From the NCBI RefSeq assembly GCF_030730865.1, contig NZ_JAVALZ010000002.1:186001-250000 (forward strand): a stretch of 64,000 nucleotides of DNA, given 5' to 3'. Position numbers and translations under genes: made by a program. Below the pieces are notes generated by a model. That model saw nothing but the letters and a program-made list of their open reading frames with translations. It did not search any database and was not told where the DNA came from. The DNA is from Uliginosibacterium sp. 31-16 (GTDB lineage: Bacteria; Pseudomonadota; Gammaproteobacteria; Burkholderiales; Rhodocyclaceae). Positions 19,080 through 28,535 of the stretch are shown piece after piece; position 1 is the first letter of the stretch; each line of letters begins with the position of its first letter.

Positions 19080-19909
19080 GCCCCGACGAATACTGCGAAC
19101 AGAAGGCCGCCGCCAGCGGTTCGAGCTTTTACTACAGCTTCCGCTTCCTCACGCCGGAGCGCCGGCGCGCCATCACCGCGCTCTACGCCTTCTGCCGCGA
19201 GGTGGATGACGTGGTGGACGAAACGCACGACCCGGAAGTCGCCGCCCGCCAGCTCGACTGGTGGCGCGGTGAAACGGCGGCCATCTACGCCGGCACACCC
19301 GAGCACCCGGTCGGCCAGGCCTTGAAACAGGTGGTCAAGGATTTCCGCCTGCCGCAGGAACAGCTGCTGGAAATCATCGACGGCATGCAGATGGACCTGG
19401 AACAGGCGCGCTACGCCGATTTCAAGGCGCTGCAGCTCTACTGCTATCGCGTGGCCAGCGTGGTGGGCCTGCTCGCCGCAGAGATCTTCGGCTACACCAA
19501 CCGCCAGACGCTGAAATATGCCCATGATCTGGGCATCGCCTTCCAGCTCACCAACATCATCCGCGACGTGGGCGAAGACGCCCGCCGCGGCCGCATCTAC
19601 CTGCCGGTAGATGAGTTGGAGCGCTTCAACGTGCCGGCCAAGGATCTGCTCGACGCCCGCGACAGCGAAAATTTCCAGCGCCTGATCGCCTTCCAGATCG
19701 AACGTGCGCAGAAATACTACGACCAGGCGCTCGCCCTGCTGCCGAAGGAAGACCGCAAGAGCCAGCGCGCCGGCCTGATCATGGCGGCGATCTACCGCCA
19801 GACCCTGCGCGAAGTCGAAGCCGACGGTTGCCGCGTGCTGACCCACCGTGTTTCTCTGACTCCGATCCGCAAGCTGTGGCTGGCGGTGAAGGCGTGGGTT
19901 AAGAGCTAG
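19076..19909 (+). CDS. hpnD: Presqualene diphosphate synthase HpnD
   Basis: HpnD condenses two farnesyl diphosphates into presqualene diphosphate, the substrate of HpnC. The 277-residue protein shows both Asp-rich motifs of the family, FCREVDDVVDE near residue 37 and QLTNIIRDVGEDARRGR near residue 155, with GSSFYYSFRFLTP at the N-terminus. Coupled to hpnC by ATGA. The usual next gene, hpnE, is displaced by a DUF4145 gene that begins two bases after the hpnD stop. Confidence 0.94.
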   Translation: MSPDEYCEQKAAASGSSFYYSFRFLTPERRRAITALYAFCREVDDVVDETHDPEVAARQLDWWRGETAAIYAGTPEHPVGQALKQVVKDFRLPQEQLLEIIDGMQMDLEQARYADFKALQLYCYRVASVVGLLAAEIFGYTNRQTLKYAHDLGIAFQLTNIIRDVGEDARRGRIYLPVDELERFNVPAKDLLDARDSENFQRLIAFQIERAQKYYDQALALLPKEDRKSQRAGLIMAAIYRQTLREVEADGCRVLTHRVSLTPIRKLWLAVKAWVKS

Positions 19910-19911
19910 AC

Positions 19912-20580
19912 ATGGAAAACTCTCTCGCGCACTGCAATAAATGCGGTGGGGACAGGAACCACAAAATCCTTCATCGGGAAAGCCTCGACTGGGGAAGCGA
20001 CGAAGCAGGAATCTGGGGGGCTGATCGCTACGAGACGCTCAAGTGCTTAGGATGTTCCGAAATAAAGCTTCGCCATACAGCTGAATGCTCGGACTTCCCC
20101 GACGAGTCAAACGTCACCTATTTCCCACCGGCGACAGTCCGTCCGGAACCAACATGGCTTCCAGATATATGGGAAAAGTTACCTAGAACAAATACATTTG
20201 TTGAACCGCTGCTCAAGGAAATCTACCTTGCGCTGCGAAACGATCAGCGAAGACTAGCCGCAATGGGCATCCGCGCACTAATCGAAACAATGATGATTTC
20301 TGAAACCGGGGATCAAGGAACCTTCGCCCAAAATCTGAACGCTTTTGTAACCAAAGGCCTCATCTCGAGCGTTCAAAGGGAAAGAGTCGAAACAACTCTC
20401 GAAGCCGGACATGCTGCAATCCACAGAGGATTCAGACCAAGTAAAGATGATATTTATTGCTTGATGGACATAGCCGAGCACCTTGTTGAAACCGTATATT
20501 TGCATGGCGAAAAACTAAAAGTGCTTGCGCAAAAAATCCCGCCAAAAAATGCAAGGAAAGCCAAGCAAAGTGGAAGTTAG
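19912..20580 (+). CDS. DUF4145-domain protein inserted in the hpn operon
   Basis: A 222-residue protein with two N-terminal Cys pairs (Cys8/Cys11 and Cys45/Cys48, a likely zinc ribbon) and a helical domain (about 95-205) of the DUF4145 type: RLAAMGIRALIETMM, then a GHAAIHRGF-like segment. DUF4145 domains are found alone or fused to restriction and defence-related proteins; their biochemical role is unknown to me. Base composition and codons (ATA, TTA, AGA, AAA) are clearly more AT-rich than the flanking hpnD and hpnE, a sign of recent acquisition. It begins two bases after hpnD and ends ten bases before hpnE, so it is transcribed with the squalene genes. I see no link to squalene chemistry. 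Confidence 0.75.
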   Translation: MENSLAHCNKCGGDRNHKILHRESLDWGSDEAGIWGADRYETLKCLGCSEIKLRHTAECSDFPDESNVTYFPPATVRPEPTWLPDIWEKLPRTNTFVEPLLKEIYLALRNDQRRLAAMGIRALIETMMISETGDQGTFAQNLNAFVTKGLISSVQRERVETTLEAGHAAIHRGFRPSKDDIYCLMDIAEHLVETVYLHGEKLKVLAQKIPPKNARKAKQSGS

Positions 20581-20590
20581 TCCACAAACC

Positions 20591-21901
20591 ATGCCACGCA
20601 TCGCCATCATCGGCGCCGGCTATGCCGGCCTGGCCGCCGCCGTCGAGCTGACCCGCGCGGGGCTGGACGTGACCGTATTCGAATCCTCGCGCGTAATGGG
20701 CGGGCGCGCCAGGGTGGTCGAGAAGGATGGCTACCGGCTGGATAACGGCCAGCACATCCTGCTCGGCGCCTACACCGAAACACTCAAGCTGCTGCGCTTC
20801 CTGAAGGTAAATCCCAAGCGCCTGCTGGCCCTGCCCTTCGTGCTGCATGTGCCGGGGCGGCTGACCTTGCGTGCGGCGAATCTGCCGGCGCCTTTTCATC
20901 TGGCGCTGGGCTTGCTGCAAAGCCACGAACTGAGCTGGGCGGACCGCTTCGCGGCGCTGCGCCTGATCCGCTTTCTGAAGAAGTGCAACTGGAGACTGGG
21001 AGAGGACTACCCGGTCAGCGAGTTGCTGGATCGCACGCGCCAGACGCCGATCCTGCGCGAGCTGATGTGGCATCAGCTGTGCGTAGCGGCGCTGAACACG
21101 CCACCCGAAGAGGCGTCGGCCCAGGTGTTTGCGAATGTGCTGCGCGATTCGGTGGGAGCCTCGGCGTCGGCCTCCGAAATGCTGATTCCGCGCGTGGATC
21201 TGACCGAGCTGCTGCCGGTGCAGGCAGGCGTGTATCTGGGCATGAACGGCACGGTGATTCACACGGCAAACCCGATCAAGCGGGTGAGCCAGGTTGACGG
21301 ACGCTTCTTCCTGGAGGGCGACCCCATCGAGGGTTCGCATTTCAGCCACGTGATTGTGGCGACGGCGCCTTATCACGTGAGCAGCCTGCTCGGCGACTTT
21401 GCCGAGCTGACCTATCTGCGTGGCCAGATTGACGCCCTGCCGCACGAGCCCATCACCTCGGTGTATCTGGCCTACGACGAAGACGTGCGCCTGCCCGAGC
21501 CGATGGTCCAGCTCTCCGGCTCGATCGTGCAGTGGCTCTTCGACAAAGGGCAAAGCACCGGCGAAAAAGGCCTGCTGGCGGGCGTGATTTCGGCGAGCGG
21601 GCCGCACACGGAACTCTCGCGTGAAGAGATCGGCCTGCAGGCGCATCAGGCGGTGGAAGCCCTGTTCCCGCACAAGAGCCTGAAGGCACCGCGCTGGAGC
21701 CAGGTGATCACCGAGAAGCGTGCGACTTTCGCCTGCCGCCCGGGGGTGATCCGCCCGCTGGGCATCACGCCAGTCAAAAACCTGCTGCTGGCCGGTGATT
21801 ACGTGGATTCACCCTACCCGGCGACCATTGAGGCCGCCGTACGCTCGGGCCTTGCCGCTGCACGGCAGGTGTTGCGCACAGCCACCCCTCCGGCAAGCTG
21901 A
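20591..21901 (+). CDS. hpnE: Hydroxysqualene dehydroxylase HpnE
   Basis: HpnE is the FAD-dependent amine-oxidase-fold enzyme that reduces hydroxysqualene to squalene, the last step after HpnD and HpnC. The 436-residue protein opens with the Rossmann motif GAGYAGLAAA (8-17), then GGRARVVEKDGYRLDNGQH, and ends with the second FAD contact LAGDYVDSPYPATIEAAVRSG. The frame is open 22 codons further upstream inside the DUF4145 gene, but ATG 20591 is the family start. It has no good ribosome site, probably because the insertion separated it from hpnD. Its stop codon is supplied by a family A repeat (CTGAAGAACCGC). Confidence 0.93.
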   Translation: MPRIAIIGAGYAGLAAAVELTRAGLDVTVFESSRVMGGRARVVEKDGYRLDNGQHILLGAYTETLKLLRFLKVNPKRLLALPFVLHVPGRLTLRAANLPAPFHLALGLLQSHELSWADRFAALRLIRFLKKCNWRLGEDYPVSELLDRTRQTPILRELMWHQLCVAALNTPPEEASAQVFANVLRDSVGASASASEMLIPRVDLTELLPVQAGVYLGMNGTVIHTANPIKRVSQVDGRFFLEGDPIEGSHFSHVIVATAPYHVSSLLGDFAELTYLRGQIDALPHEPITSVYLAYDEDVRLPEPMVQLSGSIVQWLFDKGQSTGEKGLLAGVISASGPHTELSREEIGLQAHQAVEALFPHKSLKAPRWSQVITEKRATFACRPGVIRPLGITPVKNLLLAGDYVDSPYPATIEAAVRSGLAAARQVLRTATPPAS

Positions 21902-22012
21902 AGAACCGCTTCTGGCGGGCGTCTACAGACACCCGTTCTGCACAGGGGCATTCAGCAAGGATCTACAGAGAGGCATGCTGAAGAGACCCGCCAGGCGCGG
22001 GTCTTCAGGCTC
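21898..22012. repeat. Family A composite palindromic repeat, locus 6
   Basis: CTGAAGAACCGC plus GGCGGGCGTCTACAG at 21898-21928, then the inverted half CTGAAGAGACCCGCC plus GCGGGTCTTCAGG at 21978-22010. It contains the hpnE stop and fills the gap to the convergent phasin gene. Confidence 0.75.
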
Positions 22013-22057
22013 ATCCGCAGGCCGGGCCGAAACCCGGCGTTCGCCACCCGGCAGCGC

Positions 22058-22561
22058 CTATTTCTTGCCCGGCATCTGCGCAAAGCTGGCAAACGCGTCG
22101 GTCGAGGCCTTGGAGACCTGTTCCAGCGTCTTGCGTGCATTGTCGAAGGTGTGTTGCAGGGCTTCGGCAGCGGCGTGGCTGTTCAACGGCATGCCTTGCA
22201 GCATCTGCTGCATGGCGTCGAACATTTCCTGTCCGCCGGTATTGAGCTGGTCGCTGACCATCTTGCCCATCTGGGCCTGCATATCCGCCGTGATTTCAGC
22301 AATCGTGCGGCTACAGGCAAACATCTTCTCGGCCGCCTGCTGGGCGTAGCGCGAGCGCATTTCCATCGCGTCCTGCGGCGATTTGACCTGCGCCAGCGTT
22401 TTCGCGCTGGCCACGCCATCATCAAAAATATCGCGCGCCACATCCACCTGCAATTGCAGGATGCGCTGTGAATTCTCGATGGAAAGCTGGGCCAGCTTCA
22501 TTGCTGCCGCCAGATTTTTCTTCTGCAGATCCGCCACAGTCTGCTCAGGTTTCGTTGCCAT
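22058..22561 (-). CDS. Phasin family protein (PHA granule coat)
   Basis: Phasins coat polyhydroxyalkanoate granules and control their size and number. The 167-residue, Lys/Gln/Ala-rich helical protein matches the Phasin_2 type: a near-continuous amphipathic helix with LAQLSIENSQRILQLQVDVAR and a Met/Gln-rich middle, no cysteine beyond one, and a Lys-Lys end. The start is ATG 22561 with GAGGAT upstream; an in-frame extension to 22645 is non-coding. It diverges from clpB. No PHA synthase is in the window. Confidence 0.87.
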   Translation of the reverse strand: MATKPEQTVADLQKKNLAAAMKLAQLSIENSQRILQLQVDVARDIFDDGVASAKTLAQVKSPQDAMEMRSRYAQQAAEKMFACSRTIAEITADMQAQMGKMVSDQLNTGGQEMFDAMQQMLQGMPLNSHAAAEALQHTFDNARKTLEQVSKASTDAFASFAQMPGKK

Positions 22562-22671
22562 ACCATCCTCCTCGGAAGACCAGCCAGCACAAACACACCG
22601 CCGTAGCCTCACACGCGCAGACCCGGCGAAACAAAAACCTCTCACTCCTCCTACGGCGGCCCGGCAGCGGA

Positions 22672-22700
22672 CTTGAAAGCCCGAAAGGCCAGCCCCATCT
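22672..22700 (+). promoter_or_regulatory. Sigma-32 heat-shock promoter for clpB
   Basis: CTTGAAA at 22672-22678 and CCCCATCT at 22693-22700 are 14 bases apart, an essentially perfect RpoH promoter, 41 bases before the clpB ATG. Confidence 0.85.
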
Positions 22701-22741
22701 ATTCGTCAATCCCGAAGAACACCGTCCGCAGGAGCCAGATC

Positions 22742-25324
22742 ATGCGTTTCGACAAGCTCACCACCAAATTCCAGCAGGCCATTGCCGATGCCCAGAGCAT
22801 TGCCGTGGGCCACGACTGCCAGTACATCGAGCCGCAGCACCTGCTCGCCGCCCTGCTCCAGCAGGAAGACGGGGGCACCGCCTCGCTCCTCACCCGCGCC
22901 GGCGTGAACGTGCCGGCCCTGAAAACCGCACTCGACAAAGCCATCGACCGCCTGCCTCAGGTGCAGGGCCACGGTGGCGAAGTACAGGTCGGGCGCGATC
23001 TTTCAAACCTGCTCAACGTGACCGACCGTGAAGCCCAGCAACGCGGCGACCAGTTCATCGCCAGCGAGATGTTTCTGCTCGCACTCGCCAAGGACAAGGG
23101 CGACACCGGCAAGCTGTTCAAGGAGCACGGCGCCAGCCAGAAAGCCCTGGAAGCCGCCATCGAAGCCGTGCGCGGCGGCGCCAGCGTGAATGACGCCGAA
23201 GCCGAGTCTCAACGTGAAGCATTGAAGAAATATTGCCTGGACCTCACGGATCGTGCCCGTCAGGGCAAGCTGGACCCGGTGATCGGCCGCGATGACGAGA
23301 TCCGCCGCGCGATCCAGATCCTGCAGCGCCGCACCAAGAACAACCCGGTGCTGATCGGCGAACCCGGCGTGGGCAAGACCGCCATCGTCGAAGGTCTGGC
23401 CCAGCGCATCATCAATGGCGAAGTGCCGGAAACCCTGAAGGGCAAGCGCGTGCTGTCACTCGACATGGCAGCGCTCCTCGCTGGCGCCAAGTATCGCGGC
23501 GAATTCGAGGAACGCCTGAAAGCCGTGCTCAACGATATCGCCAAGGAGGAAGGCCAGCTCATTATCTTCATCGACGAGCTGCACACCATGGTCGGCGCGG
23601 GCAAGGCCGAGGGTGCGATGGACGCGGGCAACATGCTCAAGCCCGCACTCGCCCGTGGAGAGCTGCACTGCATCGGCGCCACGACGCTGGACGAATACCG
23701 CAAGTACATCGAGAAGGACGCGGCACTAGAACGCCGCTTCCAGAAGGTGTTGGTCGATGAGCCGACGGTGGAATCGACCATCGCGATCCTGCGCGGCCTG
23801 CAGGAAAAATACGAACTGCACCACGGCGTGGACATCACCGACCCGGCCATCGTCGCCGCCGCCGAGCTCTCGCACCGCTACATCACCGACCGCTTCCTGC
23901 CGGACAAGGCCATCGACCTGATCGACGAGGCCGCCGCGCGCATCCGCATGGAAATCGACTCCAAACCCGAGGTGATGGACAAGCTGGAGCGCCGCATCAT
24001 CCAGCTCAAGATCGAGCGCGAAGCCGTGCGCCGCGAGAAGGACGAAGCCTCGAAAAAACGCATGGACCTGATCGAAACCGAGATCGCCAGGCTGGAGCGC
24101 GAATACACCGATCTGGAAGAAGTCTGGAAAGCCGAGAAGGCCGTGGTGGTGGGCTCGCAACATATCAAGGAAGCCATCGAACAGCTCAAGCAGCAGATGG
24201 AAGAAGCGCGGCGCAAGGGCGACTGGCAGAAGATGAGCGAGCTGCAATATGGCGAACTGCCCAAGCTGGAAGCCCAGCTGCACGCGGCCGAGGGCGCGGA
24301 GACCAGCAAGCCGGCCAACAAGCTCTTACGCACTCAGGTCGGCGCCGAAGAAATCGCCGAAGTCGTGTCGCGCGCCACCGGCATCCCGGTCAGCAAGATG
24401 ATGCAGGGCGAGCGCGAGAAGCTGCTGAAAATGGAAGAGAAACTGCACGAACGCGTGATCGGCCAGGACGAAGCCGTGCGCCTCGTGAGTGACGCAATCC
24501 GCCGCTCGCGCGCCGGGCTGTCGGAAGAAGGCCGCCCGTATGGCTCCTTCCTCTTCCTCGGCCCCACCGGGGTGGGCAAGACCGAACTGTGCAAGACGCT
24601 GGCCGGCTTCCTGTTCGACTCCGAGGAACACCTGATCCGCATCGACATGAGCGAGTTCATGGAGAAGCACTCTGTCGCCCGCCTGATCGGCGCCCCGCCG
24701 GGATACGTGGGCTACGAGGAAGGCGGTTATCTCACCGAGCAGGTGCGGCGCAAACCCTATTCCGTGCTGCTCTTTGACGAAGTCGAAAAGGCGCACCCGG
24801 ACGTGTTCAATGTGCTGCTGCAGGTGCTGGACGACGGACGCATGACCGATGGACAGGGGCGCACCGTGGACTTCAAGAACACCGTGATCGTGATGACCTC
24901 GAATCTGGGCAGCCAGATGATCCAGCAGATGGCCGGCGAGCCTTACCCTGCGATCAAGACTGCGGTGATGAGCGAGGTGAAGACCTTCTTCCGCCCCGAA
25001 TTCATCAACCGCATCGACGAGGTGGTGGTCTTCCACGCACTGGGCGACGCGCACATCAAGTCGATTGCGCGCATCCAGATGGCAAACCTGCAGAAACGCC
25101 TGAGCAAGCTGGAAATCGGCCTGACCGTGACCGACGCAGCCTTGTCAGAAGTCGCCAAGGAAGGTTTCGATCCGGTCTTCGGCGCGAGGCCGCTCAAGCG
25201 GGCGATTCAGGAGCACATCGAGAACCCGCTGGCCAAACAGATCCTAGAAGGTCGCTTTGCGGCCAAAGATACGGTCGTGGTGGATGCGGGAACGGGCGGG
25301 ATCAGCTTTCATAAACCGAACTGA
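22742..25324 (+). CDS. clpB: ClpB disaggregase
   Basis: ClpB is the hexameric AAA+ chaperone that, with DnaK, pulls proteins out of aggregates. The 860-residue protein contains the N-terminal Clp-N repeat domain (about 1-145), first AAA+ module with Walker A GEPGVGKT from residue 206, the long coiled-coil middle domain (about 410-520, rich in Glu/Lys/Arg) and second AAA+ module with Walker A GPTGVGKT from residue 607. Positions agree with E. coli ClpB (857). The ATG at 22742 has CAGGAG eight bases upstream; the longer frame begins inside the sigma-32 promoter and is not real. Expected to be strongly heat-induced. Confidence 0.98.
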   Translation: MRFDKLTTKFQQAIADAQSIAVGHDCQYIEPQHLLAALLQQEDGGTASLLTRAGVNVPALKTALDKAIDRLPQVQGHGGEVQVGRDLSNLLNVTDREAQQRGDQFIASEMFLLALAKDKGDTGKLFKEHGASQKALEAAIEAVRGGASVNDAEAESQREALKKYCLDLTDRARQGKLDPVIGRDDEIRRAIQILQRRTKNNPVLIGEPGVGKTAIVEGLAQRIINGEVPETLKGKRVLSLDMAALLAGAKYRGEFEERLKAVLNDIAKEEGQLIIFIDELHTMVGAGKAEGAMDAGNMLKPALARGELHCIGATTLDEYRKYIEKDAALERRFQKVLVDEPTVESTIAILRGLQEKYELHHGVDITDPAIVAAAELSHRYITDRFLPDKAIDLIDEAAARIRMEIDSKPEVMDKLERRIIQLKIEREAVRREKDEASKKRMDLIETEIARLEREYTDLEEVWKAEKAVVVGSQHIKEAIEQLKQQMEEARRKGDWQKMSELQYGELPKLEAQLHAAEGAETSKPANKLLRTQVGAEEIAEVVSRATGIPVSKMMQGEREKLLKMEEKLHERVIGQDEAVRLVSDAIRRSRAGLSEEGRPYGSFLFLGPTGVGKTELCKTLAGFLFDSEEHLIRIDMSEFMEKHSVARLIGAPPGYVGYEEGGYLTEQVRRKPYSVLLFDEVEKAHPDVFNVLLQVLDDGRMTDGQGRTVDFKNTVIVMTSNLGSQMIQQMAGEPYPAIKTAVMSEVKTFFRPEFINRIDEVVVFHALGDAHIKSIARIQMANLQKRLSKLEIGLTVTDAALSEVAKEGFDPVFGARPLKRAIQEHIENPLAKQILEGRFAAKDTVVVDAGTGGISFHKPN

Positions 25325-25384
25325 GACCAGAACAGGCCAGACCAAGACCAAACCGGGGCCGGACTGAAGCCGACCCCTCGCCTG

Positions 25385-25500
25385 TCTGAAGAGCCGCATC
25401 CAGCGGACCTCTTCAGGCAGGCCCCCCGCTCAGCTTTGAAACACGCGGATCTTCACCGAGCCATGCTGAGGAAGCGCTCTGGATGCGGCTCTCCGAACGG
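25385..25500. repeat. Family A composite palindromic repeat, locus 7
   Basis: CTGAAGAGCCGC plus GCGGACCTCTTCAGGCAGGC at 25386-25422; inverted half GCTGAGGAAGCGC plus GATGCGGCTCTCCG at 25464-25497. It lies between the convergent clpB and pseudopilin genes. Confidence 0.75.
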
Positions 25501-25515
25501 TTGATTTCAAACTGG

Positions 25516-25908
25516 CTACAAAGCGCCGTAAGCCCGGCCGTCCTTGGTGTGGCCTTTGGCGCCGCTGCGCAGGTCGTACACCTGACCCCGGATCGGTGCG
25601 TCGGGCGCCACGATGACCCAAGTCCGGCTGCTCTGGGTAATGGGGTCAATCGGCAGGCTGCGCAGGTAGCGTTTTTCCACCAGTTCAGCCAGCGATTCCG
25701 GGTAACGTCCGTTGTCGCCATAGAACTTGTCGATCACGTCACGGGTGGTCCGCAGATTCTCCATCAGCACGGCGTCCTTGGAACGATCCAGACTGTCGAA
25801 GTATTTGGGTACCACCAGCGATAGCAGCAGCGCCAGAATGGCCATGGCCACCAGCATCTCGATCAGGGTGAAGCCGCGACGGGCGCGGCTGGCGCGGCGA
25901 TCAGTCAC
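25516..25908 (-). CDS. GspG-like pseudopilin, last gene of the secretion operon
   Basis: A 130-residue type II pseudopilin with a prepilin peptidase site after Gly12 (RRG then FTLIEMLVAM, Glu at +5), a hydrophobic helix and a soluble domain with DNGRYPESLAELVEKRYL and PIDPIT, as in GspG-like proteins. The likely start is GTG 25908, which overlaps the stop of the secretin gene; another GTG nine bases upstream is possible. An apparent extension to 26109 runs antiparallel to nothing useful and covers the secretin in another frame. It lacks the calcium-site tail pattern of a true GspG and so may be a minor or auxiliary pseudopilin. Confidence 0.8.
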   Translation of the reverse strand: MTDRRASRARRGFTLIEMLVAMAILALLLSLVVPKYFDSLDRSKDAVLMENLRTTRDVIDKFYGDNGRYPESLAELVEKRYLRSLPIDPITQSSRTWVIVAPDAPIRGQVYDLRSGAKGHTKDGRAYGAL

Positions 25909-27991
25909 GCGAACCACCAAACATGCGCGAACCGCTCTCGCCGGCCTGCCGCAGCGGGTCGGTGGGCTGCGAAACCTGCACGGGCTGCGGAGAGTTTCCT
26001 GGCTCGACCGACACGCCTGGATCGGAGCCTTCACCACGACGGCCACGCACACTGCTATAGGTCCCTGCGTCAAAGCTGGCCGCTTCGGGGCTGAAGCGCT
26101 GGTTGCCACGGATCAGGCGCGGCGTGATCGAGAGCACCAGTTCGGTCTTGGCCTTGTCGTCGCTGTCCGATCGGAACAGGCGGCCGAGAATGGGAATATC
26201 GCCCAGCAAAGGCACCTTGTTCACGCTTTTCTTGTCGCTATCCTGGATCAGGCCGGCCAGTACCTGATTCTCGCCATCCTTCAGGCGCAGCATGGTCGTC
26301 GCATTGCGGGTGCCGATGCGATAAGCCACCGTAGTGCCACTTTTCTCGGTACCGTTGATGGAACTGACTTCCAGTGCGATCTTCAGGCCGACTTCATTGC
26401 CAGGGTAGATCTGCGGTTCGACATCCAGCTTGATGCCCACGTCGATATAGGTCACGTTCTGGGCGATCACCCCGGTGGAGGTGGTGTTGGAAGCCAGTTG
26501 CGGCACACGTTCGCCAATCATGATCTTGGCTTTTTCCCTGTTCCGGGTCCGGATGCGCGGGTTGGCCAGCACGTTGATATCGCTGTCGGTGGCGTTGAAA
26601 TTCAGCGTGGTGGCTCCCAGTCCCATCGTGAGGCTGCCCGGAGTCAGATTCCACAAATCACGCAAAGTCAGAACATTCGAGGTGGTCGAAGACGAAAGAC
26701 CAGTAGTGAGATCGGTCGTCGAGTTAGCCGTCGAAGTCACCGTACGCGCTAGCGGGGCGAGGCTCATCGAACCCGGCCAGGCAACCCCGAGGTTCTGCAG
26801 CTTGCCCTTGTTGACTTCCAGAATGGTCACTTCCAGCATCACTTCCGGCTCGGCCACGTCGTGCATGGCAACCAACTTTTCGGCCATGGCGATCGCTTCC
26901 GGAGTATCCCGCACGACAATCATGTTGAGCTTTTCATCCACGATCAACTCGCGGAACTTCAGCACGGTCTTCAGGCTGTTGGCCACGAACTTGGCATCGG
27001 CATTCGAGAGCTGGAAGCTGCGGATCGTCAGGGCCTGATAGTCGTGCTGCTTGTTGGCGTCGTCCATGTAGACCAGCAGCGTGTTCTCGTCGAGGTTGCG
27101 CCAGGCGAGACCACTGGTCAGCACGATCTTGTCCAGCGCGGCCTTGATCGTGGTGTTGCGCAGATAGACCGTGGTCTTCAGATCCGGCGAAATATCGCGA
27201 TCAAAAATCACATTGAGCCCGGAGGCCTGGGTGATGGCATCGAACAGCGAGCGCACCGATGCATCACGAAACTCAAGGGTCACCCGCTTCTTGAATGGAT
27301 CATCGGTCCTGGAGACTGCAGGCTTGGCGGCAGGTTTGTCTGCCGGCCCGGCTGCGTTTGCGGACTTTGCCGGGCTTTCTGCCACGGCCACCGGCACGGC
27401 ATTCTTTTCCACAGGCAGAATTTGTGCAGCAGGAGCCGACGCTGATGCAGCGGGCGCAGCATTTCCCGGGCTGACAGCTGCTTGCGCTGGCTGGGACGAG
27501 GTTTCAAGCAAGATGGTGCGGCCCAGAGCCGTATCGCCGGGACTAACCGGAGCATCCGGTTCATTTGTGCTCAGGCGCTGGCAAACCTGCACCAGCGCTT
27601 TCGGATCTGTCGGGGAACAAGACGTGGTGCTTGCAGGACGCAGCGGAACGCGAGCGGCGCCTTCCTGACCACGCGATTCGTAGCCGGGAACTCGTCCGAG
27701 TTGATTGAACAGACGGCTAGCCTCCGTGTATTGCCCGGCCTGAAGCGCAGCTTCGGCGCGCTCGATCAGGAACGCCGCATAGCGGTCACGACCGCTAACC
27801 GTAGTATTCGGCGGATTCGGATTGCCAAGAGAATCACCGCCTGAAGCCTTCATCAGCGCTTCATAGGGCGCTGCGCCGACTTCCTCATTACGCTTTGCGC
27901 GTTTCTCGGCACTACTGCACCCGCCAAGCAACAGGATTGCCAGCAGGCACATACAAGTCCGGATCAGAGGGGTTCGTGATCGCCTAGTCAT
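25901..27991 (-). CDS. gspD: Secretin (GspD/PilQ/MshL type), lipoprotein
   Basis: This is the outer-membrane pore of the secretion/pilus system. The 696-residue protein has a lipoprotein signal (LLLGGC, Cys25), a small TPR-like Ala-rich segment near 60-85 (AEAALQAGQYTEASRLF), a low-complexity Pro/Ala linker, an STN-type N0 domain (about 240-310, VTLEFRDASVRSLFDAI), a NolW-type N domain and the secretin channel with NPRIRTRN and VPLLGDIPILGRLF near 550-610. Lipidation and the N-terminal TPR-like part are more like MSHA-type secretins than the classical GspD. ATG 27991 overlaps the end of the upstream PilP-like gene, so translation is coupled. Confidence 0.9.
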   Translation of the reverse strand: MTRRSRTPLIRTCMCLLAILLLGGCSSAEKRAKRNEEVGAAPYEALMKASGGDSLGNPNPPNTTVSGRDRYAAFLIERAEAALQAGQYTEASRLFNQLGRVPGYESRGQEGAARVPLRPASTTSCSPTDPKALVQVCQRLSTNEPDAPVSPGDTALGRTILLETSSQPAQAAVSPGNAAPAASASAPAAQILPVEKNAVPVAVAESPAKSANAAGPADKPAAKPAVSRTDDPFKKRVTLEFRDASVRSLFDAITQASGLNVIFDRDISPDLKTTVYLRNTTIKAALDKIVLTSGLAWRNLDENTLLVYMDDANKQHDYQALTIRSFQLSNADAKFVANSLKTVLKFRELIVDEKLNMIVVRDTPEAIAMAEKLVAMHDVAEPEVMLEVTILEVNKGKLQNLGVAWPGSMSLAPLARTVTSTANSTTDLTTGLSSSTTSNVLTLRDLWNLTPGSLTMGLGATTLNFNATDSDINVLANPRIRTRNREKAKIMIGERVPQLASNTTSTGVIAQNVTYIDVGIKLDVEPQIYPGNEVGLKIALEVSSINGTEKSGTTVAYRIGTRNATTMLRLKDGENQVLAGLIQDSDKKSVNKVPLLGDIPILGRLFRSDSDDKAKTELVLSITPRLIRGNQRFSPEAASFDAGTYSSVRGRRGEGSDPGVSVEPGNSPQPVQVSQPTDPLRQAGESGSRMFGGSRD

Positions 27992-28535
27992 TTCCTGGTT
28001 CTTTCTTCTCGCCACCCACCGGGATGACAAATCTTGATTTATCGGTCAGTTGCGTCAGCCGGATCTCCGTTCCGGTCACTGCATCAACCCTGAATCCATC
28101 AACAACATCGCGTGCGCGGGTTACATGGGTTTTACCGCCACGCTCCAGAAAAACCAGCCATTGATCATGATCGAGCATCCGCCCGATCAGCACGAAAGGC
28201 TGTACCGGAATTTCCGGTGGGGGTGGCGCCTCTGCCTGCGGTGGTGGCGGTGCAGCCCCACCCTGACCGGCAAACAGATCCACTTGCGGCCCGTTCTCAA
28301 GATCCGCCAGCCCGACACGATCCCGCACGCGCTTTACCTGGGAGCTGTCCGTTTCCCCGGTAATAGCGGGATTATCAACAGGCGCTTCGGGTGCGCTTTC
28401 TGCCGGGCGCACCACCGCAGCAACCGGAGCGACGACATCCGCAGCATCCGATGGCGTCTTGTCACCAAACAGGGCCAGCCAGCCAGCCCCCAGCAACACG
28501 GGAAGCATGATCAGCAAGCGACGATTCCCACTCAT
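27984..28535 (-). CDS. GspC/PilP-like periplasmic linker protein
   Basis: The 183-residue protein has an N-terminal membrane segment (about 6-23), a Pro-rich linker with AAPPPPQAEAPPPPEIP, and a C-terminal beta domain (PFVLIGRMLDHDQWLVFLE onward) that resembles the homology region of GspC and PilP, which binds the N0 domain of the secretin. It thus probably bridges the inner-membrane PilMNO-like platform and the secretin encoded next. It overlaps genes on both sides by 4-8 bases. Similarity is structural and weak, hence the moderate confidence. Confidence 0.65.
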   Translation of the reverse strand: MSGNRRLLIMLPVLLGAGWLALFGDKTPSDAADVVAPVAAVVRPAESAPEAPVDNPAITGETDSSQVKRVRDRVGLADLENGPQVDLFAGQGGAAPPPPQAEAPPPPEIPVQPFVLIGRMLDHDQWLVFLERGGKTHVTRARDVVDGFRVDAVTGTEIRLTQLTDKSRFVIPVGGEKKEPGND

